Notes under the pieces: generated by a model | Told to the model about the DNA's origin: nothing | Seen by the model: only the letters and a program-made list of their open reading frames with translations | Database searches by the model: none | Shown: positions 35,801 through 46,766 of the stretch, in pieces | Position numbering within the stretch: the first letter of the stretch is position 1 | Layout: each line of letters opens with the position of its first letter | Assembly (NCBI RefSeq): GCF_005239225.2 | Contig: NC_133296.1 | Location: 13,392,001 to 13,456,000, forward strand | Origin: Populus alba | Lineage: Eukaryota > Streptophyta > Magnoliopsida > Malpighiales > Salicaceae | Direction: 5' to 3' | Length of the DNA stretch: 64,000 nucleotides | Program-made: the position numbers and the translations under genes

Positions 35801-37036
35801 GTATAATGATGGTGACCACAACTAGTTGATTAAAGATTCCAAAATCCAGATTCAAATAGAAAACTAAGTCATATAATATTTTTGGTAGCATTAAAAAATT
35901 ATTATTTCCTATTTATTTCTATGATGAAATAGGTGTTAGCTGTAGTGTGATAAAATAGTGAGTTGTGCTCTTATTTATTTTTATATGTTGGTATACCAAA
36001 TAGAGTATAAATGAATACTCTTAATGAAAAATCATTTATATAAGTGAGAAATGTGGTCATTTCTTTGAGAACTTTGATAAAGGCAGATTTCTATAAAAAC
36101 ATCCATAAATCCAGGATTTGTTTAGGGCTAAAATGAACATAATAATGAGAATCAAAGTAAATATCTAGGTAGAAAACTATGTGAATATTATTGTCTTGGT
36201 TACACTAAAGGTTGAATAGTTTAAGACATCGCGTTCCCTATTTAATCAAGTAAATATGATAGTTTTTCACTAAGAAATGCTTAAAGTTAAAAGAAACCCA
36301 TCTTGATGTAGTGATCCACCAAATTAGTATCTCTCTATAAATTTTCAAGTCGTTTATACTAGTCGGGCAATTTTCATTTATTTAGAGAATTGTTGAAATT
36401 TGTTTTAATAAAACATGTTTAAAAGGCATATCTAAGATCAAATTTAAAGTGGTGTCCACTCACTTTTAAGGTCGAAACTTTGTTAAAAATTATTCTCCAA
36501 CAAAAATTTATTAATATGAAACATTAATATGATTAAAATAAGTTATGGGTGAATGAGAATTGATCTCAAAGAACTATTAGTTGACATATTATTGTAAAAA
36601 CAAAAACCCTTTATTCTACATAGAAAAGAAATAAGAATTTTTTTTGGTTTATATAGTGGGAAGTTAAGGAGTCATAAATGAGTCTTAACAAAGTAGTATG
36701 AGTTTAACCCACACATGCGTGATTACATCGGCTAAGCTTTGGCTCGAGCTCCTTCATCCAAGTTTCAGGTCTTTAGTCTTAGTTTTGGGTTTTTTTTTAT
36801 AACATATTTGGATCATGAATTTAGGTTTATTATAAAATAATTCTTTAGCTAATAAATAATTATTTTTTGCTAGCCCAACTTTCTTTGCTTTCTCTCTTTA
36901 TATTTTTTGTAATTTTTAAATTTTACTTTCATTAATATCTTGTTTATGCTTTTCAATCTTGGTTTTGGGTTATTTTTTGCTAACATATTTTGATCTTGAA
37001 TTTGGGTTTATTATAAAATAACTCTTTGGCTCATAA
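35801..37036. other. Intergenic; partial LTR-like repeats
   Basis: No gene. 36770-36880 and 36885-37036 are two related segments (TTTTGGGTT, TATTATAAAATAA, CTCTTTAGCTAATAAATAATTATTTTTTGCTAGCCC-like text), also matched at 39608-39775. Confidence 0.45.
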
Positions 37037-37818
37037 AAGTAGCATACATGCTCTCTGAACACACATGAATTTAATGTAAAACAAGAAGAAGATATGCATA
37101 ATCTCCTTTGAAAACGATATCCATAATCTTATAATACATTTAACTCCACAAAAACATGCAAAAGGGTGTGGTCATTATTGAGCTGTGAAGATCTTCAATA
37201 TCTATAACTTTATTAGAGCAAAACCCCTTTTCTTTTCTCTACTTTTTTTATGTTTTATCATATCCACAACATTCTCTCATCTTTGTAACCTCTTGTCGTT
37301 CAATAGAGAAAAGAAGCGTTCGTCTTTGAAAAAAATACAGTATTTAATTTTGTTCTTAGATTTTATCAAACTATAAAACAAGCACAACAATGAAAAAAAG
37401 ATGGAGTGATGGATGGTGGGTGAAACCTGGCAATTGCACTTTGGATTTTGGATTTCAAACTTGGTGGAAAAGGAGTTATAAGTAAGGAAAATTAATTCTC
37501 AATTTAACACTAATGTATTGTGTAATTTATCACTTGAATCCTAAAGTTTGAGAGTGAATTGATAACTATATAATATGTTAGGGATTAAATGTGAGGTGTC
37601 TCCCTCTCATAATCATATTAAAGTGTAAAGTGACATAAATAGAATGTATTTCAAAAGCAGACTTAAATTAAGGTTTACTTGTACAATGATTCAATATTTT
37701 TATTTAACAAAAGCTTCAAAATTAAATAAGAAATATTTGTCAGCTTTATGAAATTAAAATTGTCTATACTTCACAAAACATTTTAAGTGTAAAATAAAAA
37801 TTGTTAAAGATCTTACTC

Positions 37819-37885
<67 letters not shown>

Positions 37886-37951
37886 TTCATTTGTAGTTTT
37901 CATCAATTCCTTTATTCGTGCTAAGAAAGCGTTTGAAAATATGGGCTAACC
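37037..37951 (+). repeat. Direct duplicate, copy 1 (partner 43177-44021)
   Basis: Nearly base-for-base the same as 43177-44021, from GTAGCATACATGCTCT to CAATTCCTTTAT and GCTAAGA(A/G)AGCG. Differences include a long TA run here (37823-37881), absent there, and a 20-base segment near 37510-37530, missing there. Both copies keep a 63-codon open frame (37185-37376) with no recognised domain. Ends lack TG/CA, so it is not an obvious LTR. It lies about 2.5 kb beyond the 3' end of the intact OMT. Confidence 0.85.
37823..37881. repeat. (TA)n microsatellite
   Basis: A TA run of about 58 bp inside copy 1 of the duplicate. Copy 2 has only a few TA units at the same place. Confidence 0.95.
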
Positions 37952-38130
37952 CGCGATTTTAAAAAATTTAAATTTAATTTTTGCTAAATTTTTTTTTTTT
38001 TAATATTTTGGATCGTTTTGATACGTTAATTTTAAAAATAATTTTTTTTTTAAAAAAAATCATTTTGATACATTTCAAAATGATAAACATTTTAAAAAGC
38101 AACTGCAACCATATTTTTAAACAGGCCAGA
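37929..38130. mobile_element. Small TIR-type element relic
   Basis: GCGTTTGAAAATATGGGC at the left, a GGATCGTTTTGATACG core, and AAAGCAACTGCAACCATATTTTTAAACAGG at the right match the dispersed small-element family at 63001-63201 in inverted order. Ends are degenerate. Confidence 0.45.
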
Positions 38131-38169
38131 CGGTTATACACGTTCGGAACATTGTTTAATTTAATTCAA

Positions 38170-38571
38170 TTCTGTCAATCTAACTTCCTGAATCGATAAC
38201 CAGTTCAAACCAACCGATTTCGGTTTGGTTCAGTTATTTTATATTAAAAACCAAAACTCAACCGACCGGTTTTGGTTTGATTTGGTTTAATTAAATATCG
38301 GTCCAATTTGATTATTTTATGTTAAAAACCAAAAACTATATTGTTATTTGGGGTTTTTTTGGACTTTTCTAATGGATTTGGTTTTGATTCAGTTCGGTTT
38401 TTTCAGTTTGGTTTGTTTTTTTAGTTTCAAGCTTATGAAACCAAACCAAACTGAATATTTTTTAAAATATTCTAAAAGATTTAATCGATTTTTTTCATGG
38501 TTTAGTTTTTTCAATTATTTTATTTTTTATTTTCTCAGTTTAATCGATATTTTAATTTTTTGCTCACCCTA
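38170..38571. mobile_element. hAT-like element relic
   Basis: Dense AACCGGTT/GGTTTGGTTCAGTT words and a TTTGCTCACCCTA right end (38559-38571) match the subterminal and terminal style of the hAT element at 22619-23567. The left end and target duplication were not found. Confidence 0.55.
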
Positions 38572-38740
38572 ATTTGACCTGTTAAAAACCTAAAATGATT
38601 TGAGACTCGGTTGTTCTAGGTAAAACTCGATTAAAATTCTATTAATATTTTTAAAAATAAATTATTAAAACAACATTATTTTGATATTATTTTTAAAATA
38701 TATATACACACACACACACATCCATTTAAAAAGAAAATTA

Positions 38741-39790
38741 TAACTGGTCTTCCCAGCTTAAGTTTGAAGGTTCGAGGTCATGCCCTAAATAAAAGGAGTC
38801 ACCAAGTTGTCTTCTTTAGGGCTCGAGAAGCAAGAACACACTTGGTCATATAAACCAAAAGAGAGAATGATTATTATTTAAAAGTGTATTTTTATCAAGG
38901 TTTTATATCATCATTTTGCATTTGAAGTATCAATAATTCCTTAACTAAAACATGTTTTATAATAACATACCTAATAATATAAGATACATTTAATTTATGG
39001 TAAATGTTTATCTTAAATGCAGGCCTATCACACAAATAAAAGGATTAATTGATGAGTTTAAGTATTGAAATTGAAAGGACAAAGAGAAAGCCAAACTTAG
39101 AAAAGAGATGTTGGTGCAGTCCAAACTGGAACACTGTTCGGATGGGTCATATCTCGAGTTCTAAATGTCCAAATGACCTCAAATTTTTGGACAGATTTGG
39201 TAAGACATAGGCCTATAACTTTCATGTGGAATCCAAAATTTAAAAATGATATTTTAAAGTCCAAATTATAGCAACAACGGAGAAGTCTGAATCTGTCCTA
39301 CAGTCCAGACATTGTTCAGTGTTCAGCCCATATTTCAAATTCTAGAACTCCAAATGACCTCAATTTTTTTTTCCTGAAAAGATAAGACAATTTCCTACAA
39401 CTTTCATAGTATAGTTGGTTTTAATTCTGATATTAGTAATGACATTTTGTTCATACAAAAATATAAGGATTTTCACCAAGTCAAGAGTTGGCCACCCACT
39501 CAACAATTAGTCATCAAATCAATAGTTTCAAATTTTGGCCTATAAAAGGAGGCATTTGCTATGCATTTAGCGGCTTGATTGTTCAGATCAAGAACTTGTT
39601 CTTACTCCATCTCTTTATATATTTTGTAATTCTTAAGTTTTACTTTCATTAATATCTTGTTTATGCATGCTTTTCAATCTTGGTTTTGGGTTATTTTTTG
39701 CTAACATATTTTGATCTTGAATTTGGGTTTATTATAAAATAACTCTTTGGCTCATAAATAATTATTTTTTGCTAGCCTATTGTTTTGTCC
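38741..39790 (+). repeat. LTR-like remnant
   Basis: Noncoding DNA with a promoter-like GGCCTATAAAAGGAGGC (about 39538-39555), two related halves containing CAAATGACCTCAA near 39171 and 39351, and a segment shared with 36885-37036. It reads like part of a plant LTR, but borders and superfamily are unclear. Confidence 0.4.
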
Positions 39791-40419
39791 AATCCAGCCC
39801 ATGAATGTAATTAGTTTTCTTCAAGAAGAGTTTCTTTAAATCGTATTAGTTTTTGTAACTCAGAATCATCAAATTTAAAGCCAAAACATTCATGTTTAAT
39901 TTTGATTTTATGATGGTTAATCAAAGTTAATAATGATGGTAATGAATTCTAGTAATCATCATTATTAATTCTTTATCAATTTTAATTCCAAAATCCATTT
40001 AAAAAAGGGTGAATGAAGAGTTTCTTGCATTGTTTATCCTGATTTTATATATTCTTCCTCATCTCAGTTTTAAAGTTATCTCTGCACTTTTTAAACTTTG
40101 TTTTTCCTCCTAATCTAAAGTTTAGACTCAATTTTATTAAGAAATAATTGAGTCTAAATAAAATGTTGTTATTGAAATCTTAAAAAATATATTATAAACA
40201 TTTTAATTGTATTAAGTGAGGAGCAATAAAACATTAAGGATAAAAAATTTATTATAACGGTGACGACAACAATAGCAAGCAGTAGCAACAGCAACTTTAT
40301 TATTTTACACATTAACATTATTTTGGACAAAACCATGATATCATGAATTTTCAGAAAACCATAATATCATGAATTTTCACACTTAAGCATAACAAAAGCA
40401 AAACATTACTAAGATCTTA

Positions 40420-41835
40420 TCAAGGATAAAGCTCAATGAGAGCTCTTGTGCCCAGCACAGGGTGTATCTTATAATTGAGGAAACCAGCATCAAAGAAGAG
40501 CTTAGCCCACTCCTTTTCATTTCTCTCCATGCCACCAGCCTCAACCATCATTTGTAGATCAAAAAACAGCTGCGTTTCAATTGACCCCTCATCTCCATTC
40601 AGGTTCTCTCTCACCATATCTATAATTATCACCTTCCCAGCTTTCTGCTGTCCCTTACGCATAATTGCTTGTCTGCATCGTCTAAGTATTTTCACGCAGT
40701 CTTCATCACCCCAGTCATGCAGCATCCACTGTTTGTCATTTGCCATAAGATATGTAGCATGAATAAATGAACACGGGAAAACAATCCTCAAGGAAATAGA
40801 AAACATAAGATGCATATATATAAAAACTCCGTAGTATAGAGTTGGGTTAGAGATGATGTCCATCTTTGAATTCAAATCTTCATATGCATGTGTACGCAGA
40901 GGTCAGGAATGGAATAGTTTATATATGTGTCAAAATACAAGCTCAAGGACGCGCGGACGTGGGTATATAAGCACCTCTCAAACAAAAACTAATAAAAGAT
41001 GTTTATATATATATGCAAATTTAACATATAGTGTTGGTAGAAGAATACTGTTACATTAATTTACCTTGAGTAAAATTGCTTCTGCTGGAGGAACTCCCTG
41101 AAACATATCCCCCGCTACATACTTCAAGTTTTTGCATCCTTGCAAGTCAGAAACCACATGGGGGAGATCAAACACAGTGCAGTCCATGTCGGGAAATGCT
41201 TCAGTGATGCCCTTGGCCATAGTTCCTAAGCCTCCCCCGACATCCACCAAAGAACTCACCCCCTCAAAGATGCCTTTACATTTGTTTAAAACCAACTTAC
41301 TAGCCAGTATGCTATCTCTAGCCATGACATCATTAAGGAGATTGTTGAGTCTTGGATCTTGGCCAAGGTACTCCCAAGGTGTCTTTTCATGGGCAACACT
41401 AAATGCAATGCGATCATCATTTTGGAACCAAGTGCTCAAGCAATCCCATGGTTTTGTCAGAACCGGGTCGAGCACAAAAAGTAAAAGAGGTCTCATACTC
41501 CAGGGATTGTCCTTGAGTAGGAGACGAGCGGATTGGGTAAGCGAATAGGCTTCTTGGTTGTCAACGCCGTTAAGATTTTGCTGGGAAAAGAAACCAGAGC
41601 GCACGAGAATACGCATAAGGCGGTGGACATATTGAGCTTTTGATGGGTGGATTGGTAGGGCAGAAACAAGCTCCGAGAGGGTCATGGGCTTGCCATGTTC
41701 TTGGATCACGTCTGGTATGCCTAGTTGAACGACACATTTCAGAGTCATGGAGTTTATGAAGTTGAATATATGATTCCACACATGAGCTTGAGCTTGAAGG
41801 AGCTCACTAGCACTTTCCTCGTTAATCAACTCCAT
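40420..41835 (-). CDS. COMT-like plant O-methyltransferase
   Basis: Intact two-exon gene: exon 1 41835-41065 (257 codons), intron with GTAAAT donor and CAG acceptor, exon 2 40728-40420 (102 codons plus TGA), 359 residues in all, normal for the family. Residues 10-100 are the dimerisation/winged-helix domain. Residues 196-204 (LVDVGGGLG) are the SAM-binding glycine loop, followed by FDLPHVV and GDMF. W258-M-L-H-D-W carries the catalytic His261, and GGMERNEKEW is the later active-site block. The family moves a methyl group from SAM to phenolic hydroxyls (phenylpropanoids, flavonoids, isoquinolines) in the cytosol; the sequence style is nearer the isoflavone/resveratrol-OMT-like group than lignin COMT, but the substrate cannot be told. 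A TATA box lies 40 bases upstream. A split relative lies at 19129-26102 and a small fragment at 42478-42551. Confidence 0.93.
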
Positions 41836-41874
41836 TGATTTTAAGTAGTGCAGATATGCTAGTGCATGTTGTCT

Positions 41875-41882
41875 TATTTATA
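41875..41882 (-). promoter_or_regulatory. TATA box of the intact OMT
   Basis: The minus strand reads CCTATAAATAAG, with TATAAATA ending 40 bases before the ATG at 41835. This places a start site near 41845-41852 and gives a very short leader. Confidence 0.65.
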
Positions 41883-42477
41883 GGAGTGAAACTTACTGTA
41901 ACCACGGAGAAGGCTTAATTTCTCAACTGTATCCCATGAAAATATTAAAAGGATAAATTCTTAAATAACAATTGGATGATATGAATAACAAAGAAAACTC
42001 TCTGAAAATTTTAATCATACTATTAGGCTCTTTGATCTAAAACTTGAAAAATATTAATAATTGTTAATTAATCTCTTTTTATAGTCCAAAATAATCACTA
42101 GACTTTTATTAAAAAGAAGAAAAACCACGATGAAAAATAATAATAAATAGTAGATAAACAACTGTATAAATCTAAATACAAGATGTATATTTATAAATAA
42201 AAATAAAAATTAATTTAAGAATTAAGGGCATCATAATTAATTATAAGAGTCCTTGTAACAAGTTTTCTTTTGAATTAAGAGTCAAGATAGTTAATTCTTT
42301 TCATTTCCTTGTATATTCCAAACAATATAATCCAATTCAAATATTTTATAGATTAATTAATATTTTTTATATAGCTAAAAAAGATACAGAAGTTTGTTCT
42401 GGTGCTGTATTTTTCTTTTTTGGTTAAAAATAGAAGGATCCCAAAAAAGAGGCCTGCCATGTTAATATTAATAATGG
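41883..42477. other. OMT upstream DNA with repeat match
   Basis: No gene. 42050-42210 matches part of the repeat at 44460-44620 and 47210-47350 (TTAATAATTGTTAATTAATC, then AATAATAAATAGTAGATAAA). Confidence 0.5.
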
Positions 42478-42551
42478 GTTTGCCATGTTTTTGGATCACA
42501 TCTGGTATGCCTAGTTGAACGGCACATTTCAAAGTCATGGAGTTTATGAAG
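42478..42551 (-). pseudogene. O-methyltransferase exon 1 scrap
   Basis: On the minus strand, TTCATAAACTCCATGACT is followed by codons for NSMTLKCAVQLGIPDVIQ and KHGKP, matching residues about 27-50 of the intact OMT with few changes. Both sides are unrelated AT-rich DNA. It is a short duplicated piece of an OMT gene just upstream of the intact one. Confidence 0.8.
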
Positions 42552-43176
42552 AAAAAAATATGAAGTTAGTTGGAATGCATGGTGAGAAATGGAAGGATTT
42601 AGTCAGTAAAATTAACTTTGATTTTGTTAATCAACCATCAATCGATCATCAGATTTGTTTCTTAGATTTGTTTCTCAACATCATGTGAACCTCATATCAA
42701 GCCAATAAAAAAAATTATAATGTCCAACTCTAAATCAATCAAATATAAAAGAATTAAATTGAATAAACAATCAGGTTACATAACAAAAAAAATACAAATG
42801 AAAAAATTAAAACTTTTAGATGATTCACCTAATATAAAACAATCAAGTTAAAAAAATAATCAGGTTAAAAAAAAGACAAATTAAAAAAAAAAAAAACCTT
42901 TAAATGATTCACCGTTGATCAAAACAATGTTTACATCCCAAGTTTTTTAATTATATTGATAATTAGTTTTGATTTTTTTCCTTCAAAAGATACTTTCTTT
43001 CATCAAAACCAATAAAATATCCATTAAAAAAATGTGAAATCTTTCAATTTAAAGTACTTAAAGGATCCCAATTGCTTGATTTTTATAACAATTTTTTGTG
43101 GTCATAAATTCACCGGTTAACAGCAACTTATGGCTTAAAAGATTTCCTCAGGTGCTGTTTTTTTTTTTTGTGGTAA
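42552..43176. other. AT-rich intergenic DNA
   Basis: No coding signal. Short imperfect internal repeats occur near 42770-42860 and 42860-42910 (AATCAGGTTA, GATTCACC). Confidence 0.4.
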
Positions 43177-44021
43177 AAGTAGCATACATGCTCTTTCAAC
43201 GCACATGAATTTAATGTAAAACAAGAAGAAGATATGCATATTCTCCTTTGAAAACGATATCCATAATCTTATAATACATTTAACTCCACAAAAACATGCA
43301 AAAGGGTGTGGTCATTATTGAGCTGTGAAGATATTCAATATCTATAACTTTGTTAAAGCAAAACCCCTTTTCTTTTCTCTACTTTTTTTATGTTTTATCA
43401 TATCCACAACATTCTCTCATCTTTGTAACCTCTTGTCGTTCAATAGAGAAAAGAAGCGTTCGTCTTTGAAAAAAATACAGTATTTAATTTTGTTCTTAGA
43501 TTTTATCAAACTATAAAACAAGCACAACAATGAAAAAAAGATGGAGTGATGGACGGTGGGTGAAACCTGGCAATTGCACTTTGGATTTTGGATTTCAAAC
43601 TTGGTGGAAAAGGAATTATAAGTAAGGAAAATTAATTCTCAATTTAACACTTGAATCCTAAAGTTTGAGAGTGAATTGATAACTATATAATATGTTAGGG
43701 ATTAAATGTGAGGTGTCTCCCTCTCATAATCATATTAAAGTGTAAAGTGACGTAAATAGAATGTATTTCAAAAGCAGACTTAAATTAAGGTTTACTTGGA
43801 CAATGATTCAAGATTTTCATTTAACAAAAGCTTCAAAATTAAATAAGAAATATTTGTCAGCTTTATGAAATTAAGATTGTCTATACTTAAAAAAAAATTA
43901 AATATAAAATAAAAATTGTTAAAGATCTTACTCGTTATATATATTAAAAGATTTTATTTGTAGTTTTCATCAATTCCTTTATCCATGCTAAGAGAGCGGT
44001 TTGAAAACACAGGCTAACTCG
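43177..44021 (+). repeat. Direct duplicate, copy 2 (partner 37037-37951)
   Basis: Same orientation as copy 1 and nearly identical over about 0.85 kb, including the 63-codon frame at 43325-43516. Compared with copy 1 it has a short TA tract and lacks about 20 bases near 43650. Together the two copies bracket the intact OMT gene and its fragment. Confidence 0.85.
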
Positions 44022-44401
44022 TGTCATGATATTAAACTTGTCATGATATTATCATAAAAATAAATAAACTATGGATATGAAAAGAAAAGTGCAACCACAA
44101 ACATCTAAAAAAACAAGTGTTTTATTTACATAGCTCCCTTCATTCGTGCAAAAGTAACGAATTTATATTTTATTTATTTATCATGATATTATCATAAAAA
44201 TAAATAATAAATTCATTTTATTCATTATTTAAAATAAAATCATTTTTTTGTAATTTTCTTTTCAAAAATAAGTATTTTATTTATTTTTCTCTTTGTAAGT
44301 TTGTTTCTAAAATAATTCATATTAAAAGATTTCAAAACACAAAAAGAAAAAAAAAAAAAGAAATACACACACATATATACACATATATATATATATATTT
44401 G

Positions 44402-46067
44402 AATTTAAGGGATATGATTACAAGTGGTTCGGATTCCAAAAACTTTGGAAAAGAATCTTATTATTAAAAAATATTAATAATTCTTAATTAATCTCTTCTT
44501 ATAGCCCAAAACAATCACAAGACTTTTATTAAAAAGAAAAAAAATAACGATAAGAAATAATAATAAATAGTAGATAAAAACTATATAAATCTAAATACAA
44601 GATGTAGATTTATAATAAAAAAAATAGAAAAATATAAGTAAAAAAATAATATTAACCCGCATTAACTTTTCAAACATGTAACTCAGATCATTAGAATAGA
44701 AGCACCCAACTTGACAAAACCATAAAGTACAATCTCTAACTAATCAAATTTTAAAGGATAAAATTGAAAAAAAAATTAAACTATAAATAAAGATTCAAAA
44801 TAAAAAAAAAATAAGGATCGCCGTTAAAATAAATATTAAATGATAGAATTGAAAGCAAAACACATTAAACTATACAAAAGGATATAAAACAAAAAAATAG
44901 AAATTAAAAGAATAAAAGTCAACATGAAAATAAAAAATAAATTAGAGGACAATTAAAATTTTTTTTAAAATCAATGGTAGAATTGAAAAGAAAAATTAAT
45001 TTAACAAAAGAAAAATTTTAAAAACAAGGATTAAAATTGAAATAAAAAATAAATTAGAAGAAAACTATTTTTTTTATTGAATCGTTAAATTGAAAAGAAA
45101 AAATGATTTAACAAAATGATCCAAAAAAAGCAATAAAAATGACGAGCAAATTGAGAAAAATAGCATATTACAAATTAGGATTGAATGATACAATTAAAAA
45201 AAAATTAAAATTTTACAAAAAATCCAAGAACAAAAATTTAAAGAAAAAAAACAAGGATTGAATTCAAAATATCAATAAATTAGGAGGCAACACTAAAATT
45301 TTGCATGACTAGCAGAATTTCGAGAAGAGAAGAGAGAAAAGAAAAGGGAAAAATAAAATGTCATTGGCGTTGTATTGCTACACCAAAGCCACCACGTGCC
45401 GCCACAATAGGAAGATGATGATGCTACACTTCTAACGACATGATAAAATAGAGTTTTTAGCTACCAGGAGGCACCACTTATACTGCTTGAACACGTTACA
45501 CGCACTAGCTACTTTTAAAAAATTATATTACATTTGTGGCTGTTATTTGTTCCTAATTATAATATTTTAAGAGAATATTTTATTTTTTTTTAATTTCATA
45601 ATTATCATTAATAGAAACCTTTTAAAAATATAATTTTGGATAATTTGATCTGCAATTTTTGAAATATGTTGATAAAAATTGAATTTACTTTCAAAAACAA
45701 TTATGTCTAGAAGCATTTTTAAAATTTTTCTTAAACATTAAATATTAAGATATTGAAAAATATAGAAAATAATTTAGAAAGATCTCAAGTTTTGTTGAGG
45801 GATTCAAAAAAAGTCAAATAAATTTATATGCTTAAAGGTAGTATGATTGTCAAAGTATTTAACCGTAACTTCGAAACAAGTTTTTAGAATAAAGATAATA
45901 ATTTAATGGAATGACATCTCAAGCTATCCGGAAGATATAGTGATTTTTTTAAAAATAATTATTTTATTAAATAAATAATAAATAAATATTATTAAACAAC
46001 ATAAAAACTTGATGTAAAAACAATCCAAAATATATATGTGTATATAAGGGGGGTTCTATTATAGTTA
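44402..46067 (+). repeat. Segmental duplicate A (partner 46767-48864)
   Basis: From AAGGGATATGATTACAAGTGG to GGGTTCTATTATAGTTATT this segment is repeated in order at 46767-48864. Shared landmarks are the OMT-upstream repeat, an A-rich stretch, a CACCACGTGCCGCCA block near 45390, CATTAAATATTAAGATATTG near 45730 and CAAGCTATC near 45920. No gene. Confidence 0.85.
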
Positions 46068-46766
46068 TTAAACCTGAATTGGTTTGATGGGTTAATCCAA
46101 GACCTGATTGATTTGGTGGTTGAATTAATCCGGATAAGATAGAAGAACGGCAAGAGTAAAAAATGGTTAAACCCGTTCGACCCTCGAGATACCCCTTTTT
46201 TCATATTTTTAATTTGGTTATTAACTATTTTTAAAGTTCATTATATAAATACTAGAAAAATATTTTATTTTTTTAATTTAGTATTTGAAGTGCTTTAGTA
46301 TATTTACTATATATTCATAAAAAAAAAAGTTATTTTTTCAATGTAGAATTTGAAATCTTTTAATATATATATTTTATGTTCATAAGAAAAAAAAGGTTAT
46401 ATTTGTTCATCATAGGATAAAAAAATCTTTTTAATTTAAATATTTAAACTTAAAAGGATAATATAATATCTTTTCAATGTGGGATAAAAAAAATTTTGAA
46501 ATAACCTTTTAAATTTTATTATTTACAATATATATAACTTATATTCATAAAAATTATTTTTAAATTTTTTTTATATAAATATTAAAATTTTTAAAAATTT
46601 TTTTCAAATTAATTCAGTTTCACATGTATGAGTCGGATCAACTCTATGTCACGAGAAGGTACATCACGCAAAAACTATATTTTTATCGTGTTTATTCATT
46701 CGTGGTCATGGTTTGCTGGTTAGAAATTTGAGAATTATGAGGTTCGTCATCTTTATTTGGGTTTTT

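Noticed and set aside
37037..44021. Retrotransposon carrying an OMT gene between two LTRs
   Set aside because: The flanking direct repeats lack TG/CA ends, no primer site or polypurine tract borders them, and no retrotransposon protein lies between. The OMT also keeps its intron and its own TATA box.
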